Part shown: positions 1 to 7,956 of the stretch, one piece after another
How the letters are laid out: every line of letters begins with the position of its first letter
Position numbering within the stretch: the stretch's first letter is position 1
Assembly (NCBI GenBank): GCA_023416965.1
Contig: JAEZGJ010000119.1
Location: 1 to 15,598 of the forward strand
Length of the DNA: 15,598 bases
Direction: 5' to 3'
Source: Pseudomonadota bacterium
GTDB taxonomy: Bacteria; Pseudomonadota; Alphaproteobacteria; Rhizobiales; Phreatobacteraceae
Made by a program: the position numbers and the translations under genes
The notes under the pieces: generated by a model
What the model saw: only the letters and a program-made list of their open reading frames with translations
Told to the model about the DNA's origin: nothing
Database searches by the model: none

Positions 1-16
1 GGGGGGGGGGGGGGGG
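1..16. repeat. 16-nt G homopolymer at window edge
   Basis: Sixteen consecutive G residues open the window. On the minus strand they encode a run of proline at the end of the visible part of the secreted repeat protein. They could be a genuine poly-C tract in a Pro-rich tail, or a contig-end or base-calling artefact; the sequence here cannot separate the two. Confidence 0.8.
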
Positions 17-1033
17 CGCCGCGGGCGGCTGCTTCCGATCGCCGCGGCGGGGGGCGAGGGCCGGGCCGGTGACGACGAATTCCGGCGTCTCGCAGAGGTT
101 GACGGCGTTGCGGACCTCTTCGCGGTCGTTGTCGAAGCGCACCTTCACGTCATATTCGCAGCCGCGCCGCGGCATGCTCACCTGGAACGAGCCGCGGGCG
201 GCGATGGTCTCGCTGCCGAGCCGGTCCTCGCCCCAGGCGCTGGTGCCGCGCGGGCGGACGTAGAGATACTGGATCGGGATGGCGCCGCGGTTCTGCACCA
301 CGAAGGCCAGCGGCTCGCCGGCAGGTTCGGCCGGCCGCTCCCGGCCGCCGTCGCGGCGGGCCTGCGGCTGCCCCTCGGCCTCGGGGCCGAAGACCACCTC
401 GCGGCTGGTGCAGAGGTTGCGCCCGGAAATGGTGCGGTCGCTCTGGCCATCGAAGGTCGCCACCACGTCATAGGTGCAGCCTGCCGCGCGCCGGAAGCGG
501 CCCGTAAAGACCCGGTCGTTCTCCAGCACCGTCGAGCCGAGCACGTCCTCGCTCTCGTTGCCGCCCGGCGCCACCAGCTTGAGCGTCTGCAGCGTCGCGC
601 CGGACCGGTTGCGGACCACGTAGAGCGCCACCGGGCCCTGCCGCTGCAGGTCGGCATTGGAAGTCTGCGTCCGCCCGTTCAGCGCCACTTCCGGCCGGTT
701 GCACAGGTCGAGCCCGAATCGCGTCTCCTCGCGGCCGTTCTCGTAGAGCGCCCTGATGTCATAGCGGCACTGCTCGCCCTCGATGGTGAAGCTGTGCGAG
801 CGGTTGCGCGCCACCGTCTCGTCGCCGAGCCGATCGTCGCCCCAGGACGCCTCGCCGGCCGGCGTGACATAGAGGTACTGCAGGGTGACCGACGCGCGGT
901 TCTGCACCGTCACCTCCGTCGAGGCCGAGGGCTGCGGCCGCCGCCGCTGGGCTTCGGCATCGCCGGATTGCAGCATCATCAGGCACGCGGCGGCGAGCGC
1001 GAGCGGCGCTGGGTGGCGGTTGAGCAGCGACAT
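1..1033 (-). CDS. Secreted protein with three cysteine-paired WGxDRLG-type repeats (3' end beyond window)
   Basis: The reading frame is open from an ATG at 1033 to the window edge, giving 344 codons with no stop, so the C-terminus is missing. Residues 1-28 look like a Sec signal peptide (hydrophobic core, then ...GDAEA before Gln29), so export is likely. Three units of about 75-80 residues follow, near 41-115, 135-212 and 244-319. Each has a QNR/RNR start, an LQYLYV-like strand, and a Cys-x-Tyr-Asp (C89, C186, C292) paired with a later Leu-Cys (C111, C208, C314). Units 1 and 3 keep WG(D/E)DRLG; unit 2 has degenerated to SEDVLG. The end is Pro-rich. Start choice: AGGGGA lies 9 nt upstream of 1033, whereas an in-frame ATG at 1078 has a poor ribosome site and would spoil the signal peptide. 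From memory, similar repeats occur in alphaproteobacterial secreted proteins of unknown function. One disulfide per repeat is inferred. Function unknown. Confidence 0.85.
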   Translation of the reverse strand, partial: MSLLNRHPAPLALAAACLMMLQSGDAEAQRRRPQPSASTEVTVQNRASVTLQYLYVTPAGEASWGDDRLGDETVARNRSHSFTIEGEQCRYDIRALYENGREETRFGLDLCNRPEVALNGRTQTSNADLQRQGPVALYVVRNRSGATLQTLKLVAPGGNESEDVLGSTVLENDRVFTGRFRRAAGCTYDVVATFDGQSDRTISGRNLCTSREVVFGPEAEGQPQARRDGGRERPAEPAGEPLAFVVQNRGAIPIQYLYVRPRGTSAWGEDRLGSETIAARGSFQVSMPRRGCEYDVKVRFDNDREEVRNAVNLCETPEFVVTGPALAPRRGDRKQPPAAPPPPP

Positions 1034-1173
1034 CGACGGCTTTCCCCTGGGGTCTCGCAGCCCGCGGAGGCAGGCCATGGTGAGCCTATAGCCGGGGGCC
1101 GTTTCCGCAACTTTTCGCGCGGGCGTGGCTTTGTCGTGGCAGCCGGCCCGCGCAGCAATACCGCTGAAACGTT

Positions 1174-1191
1174 GCCGCCCCCGAAGGCGGC
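1174..1191 (-). terminator. GC-rich hairpin just after the serine hydrolase stop
   Basis: GCCGCC and GGCGGC form a 6-bp all-GC stem with a 6-nt loop, immediately downstream of the minus-strand hydrolase stop codon (1193-1195). Only a weak T-containing stretch (AACGTTT) follows, so this is a poor intrinsic terminator at best. It may instead protect the mRNA 3' end. Confidence 0.35.
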
Positions 1192-1192
1192 C

Positions 1193-2434
1193 TCATCCCA
1201 TCAGGTGGCGGGCCACTGCCATCCAGGCGGGAAGCGAGACCGGATCGTTGGCGACGTTGCCGGCGGCCGGATGCGAGGCGTAGCGGGCGATCACCATCTC
1301 CGCCTTCGGATCGATGTAGAGCGCCTGGCCGTAGACGCCGCGCGCCATATAGGCGCCGTGCGCGTTGTGGCTGACCCACCACTGGTTCCGGTAGGACCAG
1401 CCGGGGAGGGTGGCATAGCCGGCCGGAGCGAATTTCGCCGGGTCGCCGCCGCGGGAAATGTCGTCGGCCACGCTCTCGGCAAAGATGCGCCGGCCGTTGG
1501 CCATGCCGCGGTTGCGCATCAGTTCGCCGAAGCGCGCGAGGTCGCGGGTGGTGGTGTTGAGGCCGCCGCCGCCGCCTTCGATGCCGAGACGGTCGACGTG
1601 ATAATAGGCGTCCTCCTCCGCGCCCATCGGCTGCCAGATGCGGGTCGACAGGAGCTCGCTCAGCGACAGGCCGCTGGCGCGCCTGAGGATCCAGGCGAGG
1701 ACGTCGGTATTGACCGTCTTGTACGCGAAGACCCGGCCGTGCTCGCCCTGCTTGGCCACCGTGGTGAGATATTCGAGCAGCGAGAGCTGCGGCACGCCGG
1801 GCAGGGGCGGGGCCATGCCGTTCGCCCGCCTGAGCGCCCAGACGTCGGATTTCGGGTCTGTGTAGACTTCCGAATAGGCGAGACCGGTGGTCATATCCAT
1901 GACCTCGGCGACGCTGGCGTCCCCGAAGGCGCTGGCGGCGAGTTCGGGCACGTAATGCGTCACCGGCGCCGCCGGGTCGATCAGGCCGTCGGCGACGAGC
2001 ATGCCGGCCAGCGTGCCGGTGAAGGACTTGGTCACCGACATGCCGATATGCGGCTGGTGCGCCTTCAGCGCTCCGAAATAGCGTTCATAGACCAGCTTGC
2101 CCCGGTGCAGCACCACGAGGCCGTCGGCATAGGTCTCGGCGAGTGCCTGAGCGAAGGTGATGGTCCGCCCCTCCATCGTCGTCACCGGCACCGCGTCGAG
2201 ATCGGTTTCGGCGCGGGGAAGGGGAGAGGCCGGCCCCGGCCCGCGCCAGACGTTCACCGTCGGCACGATCTGCCGCACATTGCTCCACGACCAGCGCAGC
2301 TGCGGGAACGACCGGAACGACCCGTCCGCATAGGTGATGGCCTTGTCCGCCGTCGGCGGGAAACCGGTCATCCAGCCGAGAGCCACCGGGTCGCTCGCAG
2401 CGGCGTCGGGCAGTTCGGTCTTGGCATCGGTCAT
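1193..2434 (-). CDS. Serine hydrolase, beta-lactamase/NylB-like family
   Basis: This 413-residue protein has the penicillin-recognising/class C beta-lactamase fold signature. The nucleophile motif S133-V-T-K136 follows PHIGM. A second motif with the catalytic Tyr is Y238-K-T-V-N242, and the C-terminal stretch RGVYGQALYIDP is typical of 6-aminohexanoate-dimer hydrolases and related esterases. The MTTG..Y-S-E-x-Y-x-D-P segment (about 181-194) matches the region holding the auxiliary tyrosine in NylB relatives. Such enzymes cleave amide or ester bonds through an acyl-serine intermediate; the substrate cannot be read from sequence. No signal peptide is seen, so it is probably cytoplasmic. Start: GGAG sits 7 nt before the ATG at 2434; the frame stays open upstream to 2689, but that part is low-complexity intergenic sequence. 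The gene is divergent from the amidohydrolase/ABC operon, which suggests a shared amide-catabolic role (inference). Confidence 0.88.
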   Translation of the reverse strand: MTDAKTELPDAAASDPVALGWMTGFPPTADKAITYADGSFRSFPQLRWSWSNVRQIVPTVNVWRGPGPASPLPRAETDLDAVPVTTMEGRTITFAQALAETYADGLVVLHRGKLVYERYFGALKAHQPHIGMSVTKSFTGTLAGMLVADGLIDPAAPVTHYVPELAASAFGDASVAEVMDMTTGLAYSEVYTDPKSDVWALRRANGMAPPLPGVPQLSLLEYLTTVAKQGEHGRVFAYKTVNTDVLAWILRRASGLSLSELLSTRIWQPMGAEEDAYYHVDRLGIEGGGGGLNTTTRDLARFGELMRNRGMANGRRIFAESVADDISRGGDPAKFAPAGYATLPGWSYRNQWWVSHNAHGAYMARGVYGQALYIDPKAEMVIARYASHPAAGNVANDPVSLPAWMAVARHLMG

Positions 2435-2721
2435 GGACGGGCTCCTGCACGACGGCTGCCGGGCTTCGGCCTGCCGGGTCTGAACGGTTGATGCGGCATC
2501 GATTCGTGTCGCTTTGCGATACGATCGTGCCAAAACGGGTTGAAGCCGAAGAAGATTGCTGCTCTTTTCGGGGCCGCGGGCGAAATGAAAGTCACCGACC
2601 ATAGCGGCGGTGGGCAACAAATCCACCCCGCGCAGTGGAGAGGTGCCCGGCACCAGCGCGGCTTGCCGATGTAAAAAGAGGCATGCCACGATGCTGGGCA
2701 GTTTGTATTTCGGGGGTTTTG

Positions 2722-4359
2722 ATGCCGATCCTGCCCAGGGCGGATGTCGTATTGCGTGGTGGCCGAGTTTTCGTGGCCTATGGTGAGCCGGTGGCCGAGG
2801 CGATTGCGCTGTGGTCCGGCAAGGTCCTGGCGGTGGGATCCTCCGCCGACATGGAGCCGCTGATCGGCCCCGGGACGAAAGTGGTGGAGTTGCGCGGTCG
2901 CCTGGCGACCCCCGGCCTGTTCGAGGCCCACGCCCACCTCCTGCCCATGGGCATTTCCATGGCCGAGATCGACGCCCGGCCGCAGAACGCCGGCACGCTC
3001 GACGCCCTGCTCGGCCTCATCCGCGAGGCCGCGGCGAAGAAGAAGCCCGGCGAATGGATCCTCGCCCGCGGCTATGACGATTCGAAGCTCGACATCCGCC
3101 GCCACCCGCACCGCACCGAACTGGACCTCGCCGCACCCGACAATCCGGTCTATCTCGTGCGCACCTGCGGCCATCTCGCGGTGGCCAATTCAATGGCGCT
3201 GAAGATCGCCGGCGTGACCACGAGGACGCCGGTGCCCGCCGGCGGCGCCATCGAGCAGGTCAACGGCGACCTGACCGGCCTGATGGCCGAAAACGGCCGC
3301 CAGGCGGTCCAGGCCGCGCTCCCCGCCTATACGGACGAGGACCACGTCGCCGCCATCGAGCGCGGCGCGAAATACATGAACACTTTCGGCATCACCTCCA
3401 CCATGGATGCCGCCGTGGGCATGCGCTCGGGCTACCGGGAGATCATCTCCTACCGCAACGCCGTGCGCACCGGCCGCCAGCCGATCCGCGTCACCCAGTG
3501 CCTGCTCGACATTCCCGGCGGCATTCTCGGCCGCTGCCACGAGGAGGGCCTCGTCACCGGGTCGGGCGACGACATGCTGCGCATCGGCCCGGTGAAGATC
3601 TTCACCGACGGCTCGGCAGGCGGCAAGACGGCGGCCATGACCACGCCCTATGCCGGCGAGGAGGAGACCCACGGCATCTACTGTCTCACCGACAAGGAGA
3701 TGGAAGAGGCGACGATGGAAGTTCACGCCAAGGGTTACCAGCTCGCCGTCCACGCCATCGGAGACGGCGCCATCGAGCAGACCCTCGTCGCCATGGAGAA
3801 GGCGCTGGCGAAATATCCGGACGCCGACCGCCGCCACCGCATCGAGCATTGCGGCTTCAACACCATGGCCCAGATGAAGCGGATGCGCGCCGCCGGCATC
3901 GAGCCGGTGCCGCAGCCGGTCTTCATCTACGATTTCGGCGAGCTCTATCAGCAGGTGATGCCGGACGAGCGCCCGGCGACCAGCTATCCGATGAAGACCT
4001 GGATCGACATGGGCTTCCGCCCCGCCGCCTCCACCGACGCGCCGGTCTGCGACGCCAATGTCTGGCCGAACTTCTTCACCATGGTCACCCGCAAGACCCA
4101 CAAGGGCACCGTGATCGGCGCGGGCGAGGCGATCTCCATCGAGCGCGCCATCCAGGCCTATACCGAGTTCGGCGCCTACGTGAACAAGTGCGAGGACCAT
4201 CGCGGCACGCTCCGGCCGGGCATGGCTGCCGATGTCGCAGTCTTCTCTCGCGACTTGCTCACGGCCTCGCCAGAGGCGATCCTGTCGGACACGCGCTGCG
4301 ACCTCACCATCCTCGGCGGCGCCTGCGTCCATGACGCGACCGGCGAGTGGAAGGGCTGA
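2722..4359 (+). CDS. Metal-dependent amidohydrolase, YtcJ/amidohydrolase-3 family
   Basis: This 545-residue amidohydrolase has the full set of metal-site residues for its family: H70-A-H72 after strand 1, K292 (in KIFTDGSAGG, the usual site of the bridging carbamylated lysine), H344 (HAIGD), H376 (RIEHCG) and D439 (STDAP). The C-terminus returns to the small beta-sandwich domain (RPGMAADVAVFSRD). The family hydrolyses C-N bonds, for example in N-substituted formamides; many members lack a known substrate. No signal peptide, so cytoplasmic. Start: the ATG at 2722 follows GGGGG with a 5-nt gap and begins the expected PILPRADVVLRGGRV strand. In-frame ATGs at 2635 and 2683 add unconserved-looking residues. 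A weak promoter-like pair, TTGCCG at 2663 and CACGAT at 2687, would place the RNA start near 2699, which fits the 2722 start. It is the first gene of an operon, 5 nt before the DppB-like permease gene. Confidence 0.92.
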   Translation: MPILPRADVVLRGGRVFVAYGEPVAEAIALWSGKVLAVGSSADMEPLIGPGTKVVELRGRLATPGLFEAHAHLLPMGISMAEIDARPQNAGTLDALLGLIREAAAKKKPGEWILARGYDDSKLDIRRHPHRTELDLAAPDNPVYLVRTCGHLAVANSMALKIAGVTTRTPVPAGGAIEQVNGDLTGLMAENGRQAVQAALPAYTDEDHVAAIERGAKYMNTFGITSTMDAAVGMRSGYREIISYRNAVRTGRQPIRVTQCLLDIPGGILGRCHEEGLVTGSGDDMLRIGPVKIFTDGSAGGKTAAMTTPYAGEEETHGIYCLTDKEMEEATMEVHAKGYQLAVHAIGDGAIEQTLVAMEKALAKYPDADRRHRIEHCGFNTMAQMKRMRAAGIEPVPQPVFIYDFGELYQQVMPDERPATSYPMKTWIDMGFRPAASTDAPVCDANVWPNFFTMVTRKTHKGTVIGAGEAISIERAIQAYTEFGAYVNKCEDHRGTLRPGMAADVAVFSRDLLTASPEAILSDTRCDLTILGGACVHDATGEWKG

Positions 4360-4364
4360 CGAGC

Positions 4365-5306
4365 ATGGGAGTCCATCTCTTACATCGTGCGGTCCTGTCG
4401 ATCCCGGTGCTCTTCGGCGTGCTGCTGCTCGGCTTCATGCTGCTGCAGCTCGTGCCCGGCGACGTGGCCCAGGTCATAGCCGGCCCGCAGGCCACCCCGG
4501 AGGTCGTCGAGCAGATCCGCCGAGATCTCGGCCTCGACCGCTCCCGCGTCATCCAGTTCCTCATCTACATCACCCGCGTGATGCAGGGGGACCTCGGCTA
4601 TTCGATGATCAACAACACGCCCGTCATCAGCGAGCTCGGCGAGGCCATCGGCCCCACCTTCGAGCTGATGATCGGCTCGCTGCTCTTCTCGGTGCCGATC
4701 GGCATCGCGCTCGGCACCGTCGCCGCCGTGAACCGCGGCCGCGCCCTGGACCGGATCATCATCGCCATCTCGGTCTTCGGCGTCTCCATGCCGGTCTTCT
4801 TCATCGGCCTGATGCTGATCATGTATGTCGGCTACCACTGGGAGCTCCTGCCCTTCCTCGGCCGCGCCGGCCCGCTCTGGACCCTCGAGGGTCTCGCCCA
4901 CGCGGCGCTTCCCTCGCTGACCCTTGGCCTCATCTTCATCGGTCCGGTGGCGCGTATGACGCGCACCGCCGCCCTCGAGGTGATGAACGCCGACTATGTC
5001 CGCACCGCCCGCGCCAAGGGGCTCGCCGAGCACACGGTCATCATCCGCCACGTGCTGCGCAACGCGCTGATCCCGGTCGTCACCCTCATCGGCCTGCAGG
5101 CCGGCTACCTGCTCGGCGGCGCCGTCGTCACCGAGACCATCTTCTCCTGGCCCGGCGTCGGCCGGCTCGCCGTGGGCGCCATCCTGGCGCGCGACTTGCC
5201 TCTCGCCCAGGGCTCCATCCTGATCCTCGCGGTCTCCTTCATCGTGATCAATCTCCTCGTCGACGTCCTCTACGGCATCCTCGATCCCCGGGTGGGCAAG
5301 CGATGA
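4365..5306 (+). CDS. ABC transporter permease, DppB/OppB-like
   Basis: This 313-residue polytopic inner-membrane protein belongs to the oligopeptide/dipeptide/nickel permease B subunit type. The first membrane helix (about residues 9-28) is followed by the conserved QLVPGD segment and a periplasmic region with the D-L-G-L-D and GDLGYS motifs usual in DppB. About five further helices follow. The cytoplasmic EAA loop that docks on the ATPase is D210-Y-V-R-T-A-R-A-K-G219, and the C-terminal NLLVDVLYGILDPR motif is classic for the family. Start: the ATG at 4365 is preceded by GGAAGGG about 10 nt away; a GTG at 4347 in frame would overlap the upstream gene. It lies 5 nt after the amidohydrolase stop and overlaps the next gene by 4 nt (ATGA), so all are co-transcribed. 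Gene symbol left blank because the imported substrate is unknown. Confidence 0.95.
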   Translation: MGVHLLHRAVLSIPVLFGVLLLGFMLLQLVPGDVAQVIAGPQATPEVVEQIRRDLGLDRSRVIQFLIYITRVMQGDLGYSMINNTPVISELGEAIGPTFELMIGSLLFSVPIGIALGTVAAVNRGRALDRIIIAISVFGVSMPVFFIGLMLIMYVGYHWELLPFLGRAGPLWTLEGLAHAALPSLTLGLIFIGPVARMTRTAALEVMNADYVRTARAKGLAEHTVIIRHVLRNALIPVVTLIGLQAGYLLGGAVVTETIFSWPGVGRLAVGAILARDLPLAQGSILILAVSFIVINLLVDVLYGILDPRVGKR

Positions 5307-6196
5307 CCGCCGTGACCGCAACCGAGCCGGCCGCCGCCGCCCCGCGCCGCTGGGGCAACATGCGCCGCCTGTTCCGCGACAAGCTGGCGATCACCGCCGC
5401 CGTGCTTCTCGTCCTCCTCGTGCTGGCGGCTATCCTCGCCCCCTGGCTCGCCCCGAACGACCCCTACCTGACCAACACGCGCCTGCGCATGCTGCCCCCC
5501 GTCTGGGAGGCGCGCGGCCGCTGGGACTTCGTGCTGGGCACAGACGGCCTCGGCAGGTGCATGCTCTCGCGCCTGCTCTACGGCCTGCGCGCCACCCTGA
5601 TGATGGGCGTCATCGCCACCGTCATCGGCGGCTCCATCGGCCTGCTGCTCGGCCTCTTCGCCGCCTTCTACAAGCGGCTCGACGGCGTCATCATGCACGT
5701 GTCGGACATCCTCCTGTCCTTCCCGGCCATCCTGCTCGGCCTCTCCTTCGCCGCCGTGGTCGGCCCGGGCATGACCGCCGTGGTCATCTCGCTCGCCGTC
5801 GCCACCATCCCCACGGTGGTGCGCGTCACCCGCGCCTCGGCGCTCGTGGTCATGGGCCAGGACTTCATCGAGGCGGGCCGCTCCATCGGCCTCAACGACC
5901 GCACCCTGCTGGTGCGCTACCTGGCGCTGAACTGCATCTCCTCGGTCTTCGTCTACCTGACGCTGCGCTTCGGCCAGGTGATCCTGCTGGGCTCGGCGCT
6001 GTCCTTCCTCGGCCTCGGCGCCCAGCCGCCGGCGGCCGAGCTCGGCACCATGGCCTCGGCGGGGCGCAACGAGCTGTTCCTCGCGCCGCATATCGCGGTC
6101 ATGCCGAGCCTCGTCATCGTCGTGCTCGTGCTCTGCGCCAACGTCCTCGGCGATGCGCTGCGCGACATGCTCGACCCCCGGCTCAGGCACTCGTGA
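5303..6196 (+). CDS. ABC transporter permease, DppC/OppC-like
   Basis: This 297-residue protein is the C-type permease partner of the preceding DppB-like subunit. The N-terminal tail is cytoplasmic (RRLFRDKLA), followed by helix 1 (about 30-52) and the family's LAPNDP motif. A periplasmic segment ends in FVLGTDGLGRCMLSRLLYG, which corresponds to the conserved LGTDxxGRDxxSR block. Four or five more helices follow. The EAA loop is D187-F-I-E-A-G-R-S-I-G196. The usual Arg-Asp pair after LGTDGLG reads Arg-Cys here, a small departure. The C-terminus (NVLGDALRDMLDPRLR) is complete. The start is the ATG of the ATGA overlap with the upstream stop, indicating translational coupling. No ATPase (DppD/DppF) genes follow; the next gene is the binding protein. 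Confidence 0.95.
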   Translation: MTAVTATEPAAAAPRRWGNMRRLFRDKLAITAAVLLVLLVLAAILAPWLAPNDPYLTNTRLRMLPPVWEARGRWDFVLGTDGLGRCMLSRLLYGLRATLMMGVIATVIGGSIGLLLGLFAAFYKRLDGVIMHVSDILLSFPAILLGLSFAAVVGPGMTAVVISLAVATIPTVVRVTRASALVVMGQDFIEAGRSIGLNDRTLLVRYLALNCISSVFVYLTLRFGQVILLGSALSFLGLGAQPPAAELGTMASAGRNELFLAPHIAVMPSLVIVVLVLCANVLGDALRDMLDPRLRHS

Positions 6197-6200
6197 GCCG
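6179..6200 (+). other. Hairpin over the dppC-like stop codon
   Basis: CGGCTCA at 6179-6185 and TGAGCCG at 6194-6200 form a perfect 7-bp stem with an 8-nt loop; the stop codon lies within the right arm. There is no T-run, so termination is unlikely. It is the first of two similar hairpins before the binding-protein gene, a common place for mRNA processing or stabilising structures. Confidence 0.5.
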
Positions 6201-6211
6201 CAAGCAACCAA

Positions 6212-6233
6212 CGGTCCGGATCAACGCGGACCG
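6212..6233 (+). other. Intercistronic hairpin upstream of the binding-protein gene
   Basis: CGGTCCG at 6212-6218 and CGGACCG at 6227-6233 form a perfect 7-bp stem with an 8-nt loop. It is 12 nt after the previous hairpin and has the same length (22 nt) and geometry. It ends 21 nt before the AGGAG ribosome site at 6255-6259. It probably shields the downstream mRNA so that binding protein is made in excess over permease (inference). Confidence 0.5.
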
Positions 6234-6266
6234 GGAGAGAACCCACGTCTTCAGAGGAGTTGGGAC

Positions 6267-7862
6267 ATGAGTATGAAGCGACTTGCATTGCTGGCCGGCG
6301 CCATCGCCGGCGGCCTGAGCCTGGCGAGCCCGGCCATGGCCCAGGCGCAGAACACGCTGACCATCGTGCGCGAGGTCGATTCCGACCGTTACGATCCGCA
6401 CCGCTCGACGGCCCGCGCCGCCTCCGAGGTGCTGTTCATGCTGGCCGACACCCTGGTGTCGCTCGACCACGACATGACCTCGATCAAGCCGGGCCTCGCC
6501 GAGAGCTGGTCCGTCTCGCCCGACGGCAAGGTCTATACCTTCAAGCTGCGCTCGGACGTGAAGTTCTGCGACGGCAAGGCGATGACCGCCGACGACGTGG
6601 TCTATTCGCTGAAGCGCTGGATCGACCCGGCCACCCGCTCGCCGGTGCGCTGGCGCGCCGGCCCGGTCGAGGACATCGTCGCCAAGGACGCGACGACGGT
6701 CGAGTACCGCCTGACCGCACCCTTCTCGGAACTCCTCTACCAGCTCACCCAGAGCTTCGCCGTCGTCATCGACAAGGCCAATGTCGACGCCCTCGGCGCC
6801 GATTTCGGCGTGCGTGGCTTCAACGGCACCGGCCCCTATTGCTGGGTCGACTGGCGCCCGCGCAACGACATGCGCCTGAAGCGCCATGACGCCTATCGCT
6901 GGGGCCCGCCGATCTACGAGAACCGCGGCCCGGCCCACATCCAGGAGATCGTCTGGCGCATCGTGCCGGAGGAGAACACCCGTCTCGCCGCCGTGCTGAC
7001 AGGCCAGAGCCAGGCGACGCAGTACGTGCCCTATTCCGGCATGGCCCAGATCCGCGCCAACCGGAACCTGCGCATCGTCGACAACCCGGCCGCCTTCTGG
7101 ACCTATTTCATCGGCTTCAAGGTGGACAAGGCCGGTGTGGACGATGCCGCCGTGCGCCGCGCCATGGTGATGGCGGTCGACCAGGAGGCCATTTCCCGCG
7201 ACATCAATTTCGGTGAGACGGAGCCGGCCTATTCCTACATCCACCAGTCGGCCACCGACTGGAACAAGGCCATCGATTCCCGCCTCATCCGCACCAATGT
7301 CGCCGAGGCCAACCGCATCCTCGACGAGGCCGGCTGGGTTCGCGGCGCCGACGGCTTCCGCTCCAAGAACGGCGTGCGTCTCTCGCCGCTCGCCTACGGC
7401 TTCACCGGCTCGACCTGGCAGAAGCTGATGGAGACGGTGCAGGGCGACCTGCGCAAGATCGGCGTCGACCTGCGCATCCAGCTCTTCGACGCGACGGTGG
7501 CCTGGGGCAAGCTCGCCACGCAGGAATTCGACCTGTTCGGCATGTCCTTCCCCTACATCACCGCCGGCGACGCGCTGAACCTCTACTTCCGCTCGACCAA
7601 TGCGCCGACGCCGAACCGCATGAACTGGAAGAATGCCGAGACCGACCGCTGGCTCCAGACCGGCATGACCGCCGTGTCCGACGCCGAGCGCGCGCAGAAC
7701 TACGGCGAGGTGCTGGCCCAAGTCCACGAGGCGGCGGTGTGGATCCCGCTCTACCACGAGCCGATGAAGGTGGCGGCGACCTCGCGCCTCGCCCCCTTCA
7801 AGGCCCACAACATCTATGGCTGCGGCTTCTACAAGGGCCTCGACCTGCGCTTCACGCGCTGA
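6267..7862 (+). CDS. Periplasmic substrate-binding protein of an oligopeptide-type ABC transporter (SBP family 5)
   Basis: This 531-residue family 5 solute-binding protein captures the substrate in the periplasm and delivers it to the DppB/DppC-like permeases encoded just upstream. Residues 1-25 are a Sec signal peptide (KRLALLAG core, ASPAMA before Gln26). Family hallmarks follow in order: a YDPHRS strand, the LAESWSVSPDGKVYTFKLR block (near 77-94), the FxDGxxxTADDVVYSLKRW block (about 100-118), FNGTGPY near 190, and EANRILDEAGW in the second lobe. Two positions that are commonly His/Asn or Lys in relatives are Cys here (C101 in FCDG, C192 in GPYCW); after export they could pair, but this is unproven. 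Start: AGGAG lies 7 nt before the ATG at 6267; an in-frame ATG also occurs at 6273. The gene is last in the operon, after a 70-nt gap with a hairpin, and is followed by a terminator. Confidence 0.94.
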   Translation: MSMKRLALLAGAIAGGLSLASPAMAQAQNTLTIVREVDSDRYDPHRSTARAASEVLFMLADTLVSLDHDMTSIKPGLAESWSVSPDGKVYTFKLRSDVKFCDGKAMTADDVVYSLKRWIDPATRSPVRWRAGPVEDIVAKDATTVEYRLTAPFSELLYQLTQSFAVVIDKANVDALGADFGVRGFNGTGPYCWVDWRPRNDMRLKRHDAYRWGPPIYENRGPAHIQEIVWRIVPEENTRLAAVLTGQSQATQYVPYSGMAQIRANRNLRIVDNPAAFWTYFIGFKVDKAGVDDAAVRRAMVMAVDQEAISRDINFGETEPAYSYIHQSATDWNKAIDSRLIRTNVAEANRILDEAGWVRGADGFRSKNGVRLSPLAYGFTGSTWQKLMETVQGDLRKIGVDLRIQLFDATVAWGKLATQEFDLFGMSFPYITAGDALNLYFRSTNAPTPNRMNWKNAETDRWLQTGMTAVSDAERAQNYGEVLAQVHEAAVWIPLYHEPMKVAATSRLAPFKAHNIYGCGFYKGLDLRFTR

Positions 7863-7876
7863 TGTGACGACCTCAG

Positions 7877-7914
7877 CGGCCGGGCGCCCCCGTGGTGCCC
7901 GGCCGTTTCCTTCC
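7877..7914 (+). terminator. Intrinsic terminator after the ABC operon
   Basis: CGGCCGGGC pairs perfectly with GCCCGGCCG, and the stem extends through a G-T wobble and two more pairs to 12 bp around a 5-nt loop (7877-7905). TTTCCTTCC follows. The T-tract is interrupted, but the stem is strong. The position 14 nt after the binding-protein stop fits the end of the operon and separates it from the next amidohydrolase gene. Confidence 0.7.
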
Positions 7915-7956
7915 CTGCCCGCCGCCGAACCATAAAACGCCCCGAGAGAACGCCCG

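Noticed and set aside
1193..2434. Antibiotic-resistance beta-lactamase
   Set aside because: The fold motifs are shared, but the C-terminal GVYGQxLYIDP block, lack of a signal peptide and neighbourhood point to an amide/ester hydrolase of the NylB type rather than a periplasmic beta-lactamase.
794..2491. Long plus-strand open frame opposite the secreted protein and serine hydrolase
   Set aside because: It is antisense to two genes with clear motifs. Its translation is rich in Arg, Gly and His with no recognisable domain, typical of shadow frames in GC-rich DNA.
2435..2689. N-terminal extension of the serine hydrolase
   Set aside because: The frame is open to 2689, but a strong ribosome site precedes ATG 2434, and the added residues lie in the divergent promoter region with no family resemblance. 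I saw no strong promoter for the minus strand there, only an isolated TTGGCA-like box at 2533-2528.
4232..5302. Extension of the DppC-like frame upstream into the DppB-like gene
   Set aside because: The frame is open, but the extra residues are Arg/Pro/Ala-rich shadow sequence. The ATGA overlap at 5303 and the normal DppC N-terminus fix the start there.
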